Source: Actinorugispora endophytica (GTDB lineage: Bacteria; Actinomycetota; Actinomycetes; Streptosporangiales; Streptosporangiaceae). Taken from it: a stretch of 64,000 nt of DNA. Location: NCBI RefSeq assembly GCF_004363075.1, contig NZ_SNYN01000001.1, positions 473,938 through 537,937 on the forward strand, read 5' to 3'. How positions within the stretch are numbered: position 1 is the stretch's first letter; each line of letters begins with the position of its first letter. The notes beneath the pieces were generated by a model. That model did no database searches, was not told the DNA's origin, and saw only the letters and a list, made by a program, of their open reading frames with translations. A program made the translations under genes and the position numbers. Positions 7,853 to 15,881 of the stretch are shown here, piece after piece.

Positions 7853-8995
7853 ATGCAGAGGGAGCTGTTCGAGGCCGAGCACGACCTGTTCCGCGACTCG
7901 GTGGCGGAGTTCCTCGAGCGCGAGGTGACGCCGTTCCACGGCCAGTGGGAGAAGGACGGGATCGTCCCCCGCGACGTGTGGCTCAGGGCCGGGGAGGTCG
8001 GCGTCCTGGGACTCGGGGTGCCCGAGGAGTTCGGCGGCTCCGGGGTCGCCGACTACCGCTTCAACGCCGTCGTCGGCGAGGAGATCTGCGCCGCCGCCGC
8101 GTCGGGGCTCGGCTTCACCCTCCAGAACGACGTCGTCGCCCCCTACCTCGTCGGGCTGACCGACGACGAGCAGAAGCGCCGCTGGCTCCCCGGCTTCTCC
8201 CGGGGCGAGCTGATCGGCGCCATCGCCATGACCGAACCGGGCGCGGGCAGCGACCTCCAGGGCATCCGGGCCACGGCCGTCCGCGACGGCGGTGACTACG
8301 TCCTCAACGGGCAGAAGACGTTCGTCACCAACGGTGTCAACGCCGACCTGGTGATCGTGGTGGCCCGCACCGACCCCGACGCGGGGGCGCACGGGATCTC
8401 GCTGCTGGTGGCCGAACGCGGCATGCCCGGCTTCGAGCGCGGCCGCAACCTCGACAAGGCCGGCCTCAAGGCGCAGGACACCGCGGAGCTGTCCTTCACC
8501 GACGTCCGGGTCCCCGCGGCCAACCTGATCGGCCGGGAGGGCGGGGGCTTCCTCCACCTGATGCGCAACCTGCCCCAGGAGCGGCTGGCCATCGCGGTGT
8601 CGGCCACCGCCTCCGCCGAGCGCACCCTCGCCCAGACCATCGCGTACTGCAAGGAGCGGACGGCTTTCGGACGCCCCATCGGCGCGTTCCAGAACACCCG
8701 TTTCGTGCTCGCCGAACTCGCCACCGAGGTCGAACTGGCCCGCGTCTACGTGGACCGCGCCATCACCCTGCACAATCGCGGCGGGCTCGACGCCGCGGAC
8801 GCCGCCAAGGCGAAGTGGTGGACGAGTGAGCTCTGCAACAAGGTGATGGACCGTTGCCTCCAGCTCCACGGCGGGTATGGGTACATGATGGAGTACCCCG
8901 TGGCGAAGGCCTGGCAGGACGCCCGCATCCAGTCGATCTTCGGTGGCACCACCGAGATCATGAAGGAGATCGTGGGCCGTTCGCTGGGCCTGTGA
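7853..8995 (+). CDS. Acyl-CoA dehydrogenase
   Basis: 380 residues, full length for the family. FAD-dependent enzyme that introduces the 2,3-double bond into acyl-CoA. Family signatures are AMTEPGAGSDLQGI, ERTAFGRPIGAFQNTRF, QLHGGYGYMMEYPVAKAWQDARI and the C-terminal IFGGTTEIMKEIVGRSLGL that carries the usual catalytic-base region. The start ATG has GAGGGGTC shortly upstream. It shares its operator with the thiolase gene on the other side of the ABC exporter, so the two enzymes are probably induced together. Chain-length specificity is not evident. Confidence 0.94.
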   Translation: MQRELFEAEHDLFRDSVAEFLEREVTPFHGQWEKDGIVPRDVWLRAGEVGVLGLGVPEEFGGSGVADYRFNAVVGEEICAAAASGLGFTLQNDVVAPYLVGLTDDEQKRRWLPGFSRGELIGAIAMTEPGAGSDLQGIRATAVRDGGDYVLNGQKTFVTNGVNADLVIVVARTDPDAGAHGISLLVAERGMPGFERGRNLDKAGLKAQDTAELSFTDVRVPAANLIGREGGGFLHLMRNLPQERLAIAVSATASAERTLAQTIAYCKERTAFGRPIGAFQNTRFVLAELATEVELARVYVDRAITLHNRGGLDAADAAKAKWWTSELCNKVMDRCLQLHGGYGYMMEYPVAKAWQDARIQSIFGGTTEIMKEIVGRSLGL

Positions 8996-9037
8996 AGCGC
9001 CACACCCCCTACGGGCCCCGGCGAAAGGCACAACACC

Positions 9038-9208
9038 ATGAGCGGCGCGTTCGACGGCGCGATCGTACTCGGACTGCTGGTCCTCTTCGTGATCCTCGGA
9101 ATCCGCTGGCTTCGCAAGCGCGTGCAGATCCCGTGGACCACCAGCGGACTCGTCCTGTTCTTCGTCGTCCTGGTCCTGCTGCTGTGGGCGTACCAGACCA
9201 CTACCTGA
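9038..9208 (+). CDS. Small two-helix membrane protein
   Basis: A 56-residue frame 42 bp after the acyl-CoA dehydrogenase. Two hydrophobic segments (FDGAIVLGLLVLFVILGIRW and LVLFFVVLVLLLWAYQ) flank a short basic loop (LRKRVQIPWTTS), predicting a hairpin with its loop in the cytoplasm. GGCGAAAGG lies about 10 bp before the ATG. Probably cotranscribed with the dehydrogenase. Function unknown. Confidence 0.6.
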   Translation: MSGAFDGAIVLGLLVLFVILGIRWLRKRVQIPWTTSGLVLFFVVLVLLLWAYQTTT

Positions 9209-9219
9209 CCTCCTGACCT

Positions 9220-9301
9220 GGAACTCCCCCCTCGATCCACGGTTCGTCCGCTCCTCCCGGGGCAGGTGCGGGCTCTAGAGGCGAGGAGAAGGGGGAGTTC
9301 C
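9220..9301 (+). promoter_or_regulatory. Long-range inverted repeat spanning the BrkB-type gene leader
   Basis: GGAACTCCCCC (9220-9230) is the exact complement of GGGGGAGTTCC (9291-9301), which lies immediately before the GTG at 9302 and contains its likely ribosome-binding purines. If the leader RNA includes both arms, the start region would be paired. A structural suggestion only. Confidence 0.35.
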
Positions 9302-10414
9302 GTGAGCACATCCGAACACGGTCGGCGATCCGGGCGGGCGACCGTCGGCGACGACCGCTCCATCGACCTCCCACCGCAGAGGGGGAGGCACTCCGAGGAC
9401 CTGCCTTCGGGAGGGCCCCCCCGAGGCGCCGACCGCGCCTCCGACTCGGGGGACCACCCCGGCGGCGGCTACGCCGAGCCCGACTCCCTGAGCGAGCTCC
9501 CGGCGACGTCGTGGTGGGCGTCGCTCAAGCGGACCGTCGTGGAGTTCAAGGAGGACAACCTGACCGACCTGGCCGCCGGGTTGACCTACTACTCCGTGCT
9601 GTCCCTCTTCCCCGCCCTGCTGGTGCTCGTCTCACTGCTGGGCCTGGCCGGGCAGTCGGCCACCGACGCCATCGTCGGCGAGCTGAGCGCCGTCGCCCCC
9701 GCCGAGACCACGACCATCGTGAACACCGCCCTGCAGACCCTGCAGCAGAACCAGGCCGCTGCCGGGCTGTTCGGTCTGCTCAGCCTCGCCGTCGCGCTGT
9801 GGTCGGCGTCCGCCTACATCGCCGGCTTCATGCGGGCCTCCAACGTGGTCTACGACGTCCGCGAGGGGCGCCCGTTCTGGAAGACGCTGCCCATCCGGGT
9901 CGGCGTCACCCTGCTCATGCTCGTGCTGCTGACCATCAGCGCGCTGATCGTGGTCTTCTCGGGCGGGCTGGCCGAACGCGCCGGAGAACTGCTGGGCCTG
10001 GGCCCGGTGGCGGTCACCGTGTGGCGCGTCGCCAAGTGGCCGGTGCTGCTGGTCCTGGTGAGCTTCATCATCTCGCTGCTGTACTGGGCCGCCCCCAACG
10101 CCAGACGCCCCTTCCGCTGGGTGAGCCCGGGCAGCCTGCTGGCCGTCCTCATCTGGGTGGCGGCGTCCGCGGCGTTCGCCTTCTACGTCGCGAACTTCGG
10201 CTCGTACAGCAGGACCTACGGAAGCCTGGCGACCGTCGTCATCTTCCTGGTGTGGCTGTGGATCTCCAACATCGCGATCCTCCTGGGCGCCGAGTACAAC
10301 GCGGAGATCGAGCGGAGCCGCGCCATGGCCGGGGGGCAGCCGATCTCGGAGGAGCCCTACGTCGAGGTGCGCGACGAGCCCGGCCCCAGGCCGTTCACCG
10401 AGGGGAGCCCGTAG
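9302..10414 (+). CDS. YihY/BrkB-family integral membrane protein
   Basis: 370 residues. An N-terminal polar region of about 75 residues precedes the membrane domain. Family motifs are DNLTDLAAGLTYYSVLSLFPALLVLVSL near residue 85 and IFLVWLWISNIAILLGAEYNAEIER near residue 320. About six transmembrane helices are visible. The family was once called ribonuclease BN; its members are now regarded as membrane proteins of uncertain function, possibly transporters. The GTG at 9302 follows GGCGAGGAGAAGGGGGAG. The gene converges on the PP2C regulator gene at 10441. Confidence 0.9.
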   Translation: MSTSEHGRRSGRATVGDDRSIDLPPQRGRHSEDLPSGGPPRGADRASDSGDHPGGGYAEPDSLSELPATSWWASLKRTVVEFKEDNLTDLAAGLTYYSVLSLFPALLVLVSLLGLAGQSATDAIVGELSAVAPAETTTIVNTALQTLQQNQAAAGLFGLLSLAVALWSASAYIAGFMRASNVVYDVREGRPFWKTLPIRVGVTLLMLVLLTISALIVVFSGGLAERAGELLGLGPVAVTVWRVAKWPVLLVLVSFIISLLYWAAPNARRPFRWVSPGSLLAVLIWVAASAAFAFYVANFGSYSRTYGSLATVVIFLVWLWISNIAILLGAEYNAEIERSRAMAGGQPISEEPYVEVRDEPGPRPFTEGSP

Positions 10415-10440
10415 GACCGCGGCGGTCCGGCGGAAGCGCC

Positions 10441-12687
10441 CTACTCCTCCGGCCGCATGGAGATCTCGAACCACACCGCCTTGCCCTCGGGGGTCGGGCG
10501 CGACCCCCAGCGGGAGGCCAGCTGGTCGACGAGGTAGAGGCCGCGGCCCCCCTCGTCGTCGGCGCCCGCGGTGCGGATGCGGGGCAGGCGCAGGTCGTTG
10601 TCGAAGACCTCGACCCAGACGGAGGAGGCCCCGCGGCGCAGCCGGAGCAGGAACTCCCGGCTGCTGACGGCCTCCGGCTCGCCCTCGGCAGCCTCCTCCA
10701 GCAGGTCCGACCAGTCCTCGTCGAACTCGTCGAAGCCCTCCAGGGCGGGCTGGACGTCGGAGTCCTTCACGCCCTCCTCGGTGAACTCGCGGCTCACCGG
10801 GTGCGGGGTGGCGTGGATGACGACGTTGGTGACGATCTCCGAGACCAGCAGGCAGGCCAGCTCCGCCTGGTCGCGGTCCATGCCCCAGTCCTTGAAGGTG
10901 TCGGCCGCCAGATGCCGCGCCTCGCCCACGGTGGGGGCCTCGGCGGGGAACCAGCTCTGCTCCAGCCCCAGCTCATCGGGGTGCGACCGGACGACCAGCA
11001 GGGCCGTGTCGTCCTCCATCTCGCCCGGGACCGCGTTCTGCGCGACCATCGCGATCTGGTCGACGTCCTTGTCCGCGACCTCGCGGACCCGCTTGTGCAG
11101 CAGCCTCAGGGCGCCGTCCACGTCGATCGAACCGCCGAGCGGCCGGCGCGCGACCAGGCCGTCGGTGTACAGCAGCAGGGTGGCGCCCGGCGGGAGCGTG
11201 AGCGTGGACTGCCGGTAGACCGAGTCCCCCGGCACGCCCTTGGGCTTGACGCCCAGCAGCTTGTCCCGGAACTCCAGCTCCAGGTCCGTGACCTCCCCGC
11301 CGCAGATCAGCAGCGGGGGCTGGTGCCCCGCGTTGGCGTAGGTCAGCTCCCGGGACCAGGCGTCGTAGGCCATGTAGAGGCAGCTCACACTGGGTACCCA
11401 GGTCCCGCCCTCGCCGTCGGGCTGGCCGAGTCTGCGCACCCACTCGTCGAGTTCGCGCAGGATCTCGTCGGGCTCGCGGTCGGCCTGGGCGAAGGCCCGC
11501 AGGGCCGCGCGGAGCTGGCTCATGACGGCGGCCGCGTGCGGCCCGCGTCCCTCGACGTCGCCGATGACGATCCCGACCCGTCCGGCGGACAGCGGGATCA
11601 CGTCGTAGAAGTCTCCGCCGACCTGGGTCTGGACGCCGTGGCCGTGCGCCTCCAGCGGCTTGGCGGGAGCGTAGTCGTGCGCGATCGACAACCCGTCGAA
11701 CTCCGGGAAGTCCCGGGGCAGCAGGCTGTTCTGGAACGCCAGCGCGGTGTCCCGCTCCTCCTCGAACAGCCGGGCGTTGTCGATGGACAGCGCGACCCGG
11801 GAGGCGATGGCGCCGATGAGGTCGCGGTCGAAGCTGTCGTAGTCGGTCTTGTTCCGGGCCGAGAGGCTGGAGAGGGCGAGCGTGAGCACGCCCAGGACCT
11901 CGCCGCGGGCGCGCAGCGGCGCCGCGATGACCGACGTCACCCCCACCTGCTCGGACACCTTCGCCGAACGCCCGTTCGGCGCGACCTTGTTGAGGTGCGA
12001 GTAGTCGCCCGCGATCACCGTCTCCATGCGCCGGATGGCCTTGTGGACGAAGTGCTGCTCGGAGTAGCGGACCTCCTCGCCGACCTCCGTCCAGCTGCCC
12101 GGCGGGGGGCTCCAGCCCTCGGCGTGCACCGAGACGCGGCGCACCAGGTGGTCGTGGTCGTAGAGGTCGATGAAGCAGTGGTCGGCGAACTGGGGGACCA
12201 GGGTCTCGGCGACGGCCTTCATCGTGGTCCCGAACTCCAGCGAACTGGCGAGGCGGCGGCCGATCCGGTCCAGGAGGCCGTACTGCTCCTCGACCCGGCC
12301 GCTGCGCAGCGCCTCGTTGGCGAAGACCGCCACGCCGTCCACGGCGTCCGGGGACCGCTTCGTCGGGACCGCGCTGACGCGCACGTGCACCCAGGTGGAG
12401 TCGCCGCGCAGGACCGCGAAGGTGCCCTCCCAGGTGTCGCCCCGGAGCACCCGGCGGATGAGTTGGGCGACGTGCTCGTGGTCGGACTCGTGGATGCCGA
12501 TGTCCACCAGGGGGACGCCGAGGTAGTCGCGCCCTCCGACGAAACCGAAGAGCTCACCGGCGTGGGCGTTCCAGTACCGCAGGTTGCCGAAGCGGTCCGT
12601 CACCAACACGGCGACCTGCGCCTGCTCCAGGACCTCCGCCCCGGCCAACGCGTTGTCGTCGTAGAAGGCTTCCCCCCACCGCTTCAT
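10441..12687 (-). CDS. PAS-GAF-PP2C (SpoIIE/RsbU-type) phosphatase with HATPase_c domain
   Basis: 748 residues. Likely regulator of an anti-sigma/anti-anti-sigma switch. Domains in order: PAS (about 20-115, LVTDRFGNLRYWNAHAGELFGF), GAF (about 130-300), PP2C/SpoIIE phosphatase (about 330-560, VGGDFYDVIPLSAGRVGIVIGDVEGRG with metal-binding aspartates) and an RsbW-like ATPase domain (about 590-745, ELACLLVSEIVTNVVIHA and DDEGGRGLYLVDQLASRWG). A PP2C phosphatase and a kinase-like ATPase in one chain is common in Streptomyces-type actinomycetes. The protein is soluble. No sigma factor or antagonist gene is adjacent, so its partners must lie elsewhere. Confidence 0.92.
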   Translation of the reverse strand: MKRWGEAFYDDNALAGAEVLEQAQVAVLVTDRFGNLRYWNAHAGELFGFVGGRDYLGVPLVDIGIHESDHEHVAQLIRRVLRGDTWEGTFAVLRGDSTWVHVRVSAVPTKRSPDAVDGVAVFANEALRSGRVEEQYGLLDRIGRRLASSLEFGTTMKAVAETLVPQFADHCFIDLYDHDHLVRRVSVHAEGWSPPPGSWTEVGEEVRYSEQHFVHKAIRRMETVIAGDYSHLNKVAPNGRSAKVSEQVGVTSVIAAPLRARGEVLGVLTLALSSLSARNKTDYDSFDRDLIGAIASRVALSIDNARLFEEERDTALAFQNSLLPRDFPEFDGLSIAHDYAPAKPLEAHGHGVQTQVGGDFYDVIPLSAGRVGIVIGDVEGRGPHAAAVMSQLRAALRAFAQADREPDEILRELDEWVRRLGQPDGEGGTWVPSVSCLYMAYDAWSRELTYANAGHQPPLLICGGEVTDLELEFRDKLLGVKPKGVPGDSVYRQSTLTLPPGATLLLYTDGLVARRPLGGSIDVDGALRLLHKRVREVADKDVDQIAMVAQNAVPGEMEDDTALLVVRSHPDELGLEQSWFPAEAPTVGEARHLAADTFKDWGMDRDQAELACLLVSEIVTNVVIHATPHPVSREFTEEGVKDSDVQPALEGFDEFDEDWSDLLEEAAEGEPEAVSSREFLLRLRRGASSVWVEVFDNDLRLPRIRTAGADDEGGRGLYLVDQLASRWGSRPTPEGKAVWFEISMRPEE

Positions 12688-12879
12688 TACGCAGCCACCT
12701 CGCCGTCACGGACCGTACTCATGATGACCGACGCGACCCGCTCCGTCCTCCGCCAGACGAGCGTACGCGCTTTCATGTCTACCGGCCCACGCCATGTGGC
12801 GAGAGTAGCAACAGCCCCGATGTATCCGCAGAGCAACGTGACATCTCGCGGACCGTCCGCACGGCCCGGAAGACACGCG

Positions 12880-13590
12880 CTAGGGCCTGGCGACGAAAAT
12901 GTGAGTGGCGATCTGCCGCGGTAGTTCGGTCGGCTCGCCATCCTCGCGGGTACCACCAATCACTCGCACACCCTCGTCGCTCGCGACGAGCGTCACTTCC
13001 TCTTCGGGCTGCACCCCGGCGCGCTTGAGGGCGAGCATGACCTCGGTGTCGCTCTGCACCTGCTCGCTGATGCGGCGGACCGTCACCACGACCGGGCTGC
13101 CGGACGCCACCTCGATCATCGGGACGATGGAGCCGTCGGCGAACGGCTCCGGCGAATAGTCCACCAGGCCCAGCTCGTCCAGGCCGGGGACCGGGTTGCC
13201 GTGCGGACAGGTCCACGGCGCCTTGAGCAGTCCGACCAGGCGCTCCTCGACGGCCTCGGAGATCACGTGCTCCCAGCGGCACGCCTCGACGTGGACGTCC
13301 TCCCAGGGCAGCCCGATGATGTCGACCAGTAGCCGCTCGGCCAGCCGGTGCTTGCGCATGACGTGCGTGGCCAGGCGGCGGCCCTCGGCCGTCATGACCA
13401 GGTGCCGGTCGTTCTCCACGCGGAGCAGGCCGTCGCGCTCCATGCGCGCCACGGTCTGGCTGACGGTGGGCCCGCTCTGCTGGAGGCGTTCGGCGATGCG
13501 GGCCCGAAGCGGCACGATGCCCTCTTCTTCGAGCTCGAAGATCGTACGGAGGTACATCTCCGTGGTGTCGATGAGTCCGTGTGCGGTCAA
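12880..13590 (-). CDS. ideR: DtxR/IdeR-family metal-dependent transcriptional regulator
   Basis: 236 residues. Iron-responsive repressor. An N-terminal winged helix (MYLRTIFELEEEGIVPLRARIAERL, then GPTVSQTVARMERDGLL) leads to the metal-binding and dimerisation domain (MRKHRLAERLLVDIIGLPWEDVHVEACRWEHVIS, CPHGNPVPG) and a C-terminal SH3-like domain. The cysteine in EACRWEH matches the DtxR Cys-102 site typical of iron rather than manganese sensors. The TTG at 13590 (LTAHGLIDTTEMY) is chosen because GGGAGAGGGAG precedes it; ATG/GTG codons further upstream lack one. A TATGAT box lies on the minus strand at 13766-13771. Confidence 0.88.
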   Translation of the reverse strand: MTAHGLIDTTEMYLRTIFELEEEGIVPLRARIAERLQQSGPTVSQTVARMERDGLLRVENDRHLVMTAEGRRLATHVMRKHRLAERLLVDIIGLPWEDVHVEACRWEHVISEAVEERLVGLLKAPWTCPHGNPVPGLDELGLVDYSPEPFADGSIVPMIEVASGSPVVVTVRRISEQVQSDTEVMLALKRAGVQPEEEVTLVASDEGVRVIGGTREDGEPTELPRQIATHIFVARP

Positions 13591-13874
13591 AGCTCCCTCT
13601 CCCGTCTTGGGCCCGTTGAGAGCGGATAACGGTGTTCGTCTCAACACGGGCCGGCGCGCGGGTGTTCCGGTGACCGCGCTCTCGGGCGGTCCGGAGTGGG
13701 GTCAGCCCGCCGATCCGATCTGAAAGCGCGTTCCCGGCCGCGGAAACGGCCACCGTTCGGGGTCAATCATAGCCTGACGGAACACCTCCCATTTCGGGGA
13801 AATGTGATTCACGACACTCTTTGGAGCGGCCTCCGATTCCCGCCGTTCCGCACCCCTCGTCCGAGGGGAGCGCC

Positions 13875-14540
13875 TCACGGGGAGAGCCGGTCGATCACCC
13901 AATCGCCGTCGGAGGCCGCCCCGGCGGCCAGCAGGTACCGGAAGCGGTCGTGCATCCGGTCGCTCCGCCCCTGCCAGAACTCCACCTCCCGCGGCACGAG
14001 ACGGAACCCGCCCCAGTAGGCGGGCCGGGGGATCTCGACGCCGGGCGGCCACACCTCCGCGAACCGCGCGTACAGGCCGTCGAGCCCGGCGCGGTCCGCG
14101 ACCGGGGCGGACTGGCGCTCGCTCGCCCACGCGCCGAGCTGCGAACCGCGGGGGCGCCGTGCGAAATACTCGTCGTTCTCCCGGTCCGTGAGACGTTCGA
14201 CACTTCCGGAAATCATGACTTGACGCCGGATCGCGTGCCACGGAAACACCACGCAGGCGCGCGGGTCATCTTCGAGCGAGCGTCCCTTGCGCGACCGGTA
14301 GTTGGTGAAGAATCGCAGGCCAGCGTGGTCGTACCCCTTCATGAGGACCGTCCTGGCGCGCGGCGCCCCGGTGGGGTCGATCGTCGACAGCACCATCGCG
14401 TTGGGCTCCGCCAGCCCCGATGTGTGGGCTTGTGTGAACCAGGTGTGAAACTGCTCCATAGGGTGCGAGGACAGCTCAGAACGGCACAACGGCGTACCGT
14501 CGTACGGTTCACGCAGCTCAGCAGGGTCACAATGGTTCAC
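13875..14540 (-). CDS. pdxH: Pyridoxine/pyridoxamine 5'-phosphate oxidase
   Basis: 221 residues, the usual length. FMN enzyme that oxidises PNP or PMP to pyridoxal 5'-phosphate. Signatures are MVLSTIDPTGAPRARTVLMKGYDHAGLRFFTNYRSRKGR, PRACVVFPWHAIRRQVMISG, RPRGSQLGAWASERQS and the C-terminal EFWQGRSDRMHDRFRY. The start is GTG. It is divergent from the citrate synthase gene with 143 bp between the two starts. Confidence 0.95.
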   Translation of the reverse strand: MNHCDPAELREPYDGTPLCRSELSSHPMEQFHTWFTQAHTSGLAEPNAMVLSTIDPTGAPRARTVLMKGYDHAGLRFFTNYRSRKGRSLEDDPRACVVFPWHAIRRQVMISGSVERLTDRENDEYFARRPRGSQLGAWASERQSAPVADRAGLDGLYARFAEVWPPGVEIPRPAYWGGFRLVPREVEFWQGRSDRMHDRFRYLLAAGAASDGDWVIDRLSP

Positions 14541-14599
14541 AGTGGTGCATCCTCACATGACCTGTGGGGTAGGCGCCACCTGGCGGCAGGACCATTAGC

Positions 14600-14614
14600 G
14601 ACACCTCGCGTGTC
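14600..14614. promoter_or_regulatory. Inverted repeat GACAC-N5-GTGTC between pdxH and citrate synthase
   Basis: Short perfect 5-5-5 inverted repeat, 70 bp upstream of the citrate synthase start and 60 bp from the pdxH start. It could be an operator for either gene, but at this length chance is possible. Confidence 0.3.
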
Positions 14615-14683
14615 ATTGGAAAATCCCCAAACGGTTCAATGGATCCATCCCTTCCTAGGACCGAGGAGACGGAGGAAGCCGGT

Positions 14684-15790
14684 ATGTCGGACTTCAAACC
14701 CGGGCTCGAAGGAGTCGTGGCGTTCGAGACCGAGATCGCCGAACCGGACAAGGAGGGCGGTGCCCTTCGGTATCGGGGCGTCGACATCGAGAATCTCGTC
14801 GGTCATGTCACCTTCGGGCGTGTTTGGGGGCTGTTGGTCGACAACAGCTTCAACCCCGGACTTCCCTTCGCGGACCCGATCACCCTGCCGGTCTCGACCG
14901 GTGACGTCCGTGTCGACGTGCAGAGCGCGCTGGCGACCCTCGCACCGCTGTGGGGCTTCAAGCCGCTGCTCGACATCGACGACGCGGAGGCGCGCGACAA
15001 CGTCGCCCGCGCCACCGCCGCAGCGCTCTCGGTGATCGCCCAGTCCGCCCGAGGCGACCGGCCGAAGGTCGCGCAGAGCCGTGTCGAAGAGGGCACGACC
15101 ATCGTCGAGCGGTTCATGATCCAGCTCCGCGACGAGCCGGATCCCCGCCACGTCAAGGCCGTGGACGCCTACTGGACGTCCGCCGCCGAGCACGGCATGA
15201 ACGCCTCGACGTTCACCGCCCGCGTCATCGCGTCGACCGGCGCCGACGTGGCCGCCGCGCTCTCGGGCGCGGTCGGCGCCATGTCGGGTCCGCTGCACGG
15301 CGGCGCCCCGGCCCGCGTACTGCACATGCTGGACGAGACCGAGCGCATCGGCGACGCGCGCAAGTACGTCACCCAGGCCCTCGACAAGGGCGAGCGGCTC
15401 ATGGGCTTCGGCCACCGCGTCTACCGCGCGGAGGACCCCCGGGCCCGCGTCCTGCGCCGTACCGCCAAGGAGCTGAACGCCCCCCGGTACGAGGTCGCCG
15501 CCTCCCTGGAGAAGGCGGCCCTGGACGAGCTGCACGCCCGCAAGCCCGACCGCGTGCTCGCCACCAACGTGGAGTACTGGGCCGCCGTCGTGCTGGACTT
15601 CGCCGAGATCCCGTCGTCGCTGTTCACCTCGATGTTCACCAGCGCCCGCACCGCGGGCTGGTCGGCGCACATCCTGGAGCAGAAGCGCACCGGCCGCCTG
15701 GTGCGCCCCAGCGCCGACTACACCGGTCCCGCCGAGCGCGCGCTCTCCTCGGTCGAGGGCGCGGACGAGGCCGTGGCCCAGGGCGTCTGA
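14684..15790 (+). CDS. Citrate synthase (citrate synthase 2 / 2-methylcitrate synthase family)
   Basis: 368 residues, the short actinobacterial type. Condenses acetyl-CoA (or propionyl-CoA) with oxaloacetate. Catalytic motifs: the first active-site histidine in SGPLHGGAPARVLHML, the second in LMGFGHRVYRAEDPRA, and the distal region VLATNVEYWAAVVLDFAEIP. The ATG at 14684 follows GGAGGAAGCCGGT. The N-terminus (MSDFKPGLEGVVAFETEIAEPDKEGGALRYRGVDIENLVG) matches this branch. Citrate and methylcitrate synthases cannot be told apart from sequence alone; no prpB/prpD neighbours favours citrate. Confidence 0.92.
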   Translation: MSDFKPGLEGVVAFETEIAEPDKEGGALRYRGVDIENLVGHVTFGRVWGLLVDNSFNPGLPFADPITLPVSTGDVRVDVQSALATLAPLWGFKPLLDIDDAEARDNVARATAAALSVIAQSARGDRPKVAQSRVEEGTTIVERFMIQLRDEPDPRHVKAVDAYWTSAAEHGMNASTFTARVIASTGADVAAALSGAVGAMSGPLHGGAPARVLHMLDETERIGDARKYVTQALDKGERLMGFGHRVYRAEDPRARVLRRTAKELNAPRYEVAASLEKAALDELHARKPDRVLATNVEYWAAVVLDFAEIPSSLFTSMFTSARTAGWSAHILEQKRTGRLVRPSADYTGPAERALSSVEGADEAVAQGV

Positions 15791-15810
15791 CGGCCTGGCC
15801 CGACCCCCGC

Positions 15811-15848
15811 GAGGCCCCCGCGACCTGACGACAGGCCGCGGGGGCCTC
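15811..15848 (+). terminator. Terminator after citrate synthase
   Basis: 12 bp perfect stem (GAGGCCCCCGCG, 15811-15822, with 15837-15848) around a 14-base loop, 20 bp after the stop. It lies between convergent genes and may work for both. Confidence 0.75.
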
Positions 15849-15881
15849 TCCCGTGGGCGGGTCCTCGGGCCGCCCGGGGTC

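Noticed and set aside
9511-12924. Plus-strand open frame of 1,137 codons across the BrkB and PP2C genes
   Set aside because: It runs antisense to the PP2C regulator and out of frame with BrkB; composition is arginine/glycine-rich GC shadow with no domain. The genes it covers have clear family motifs.
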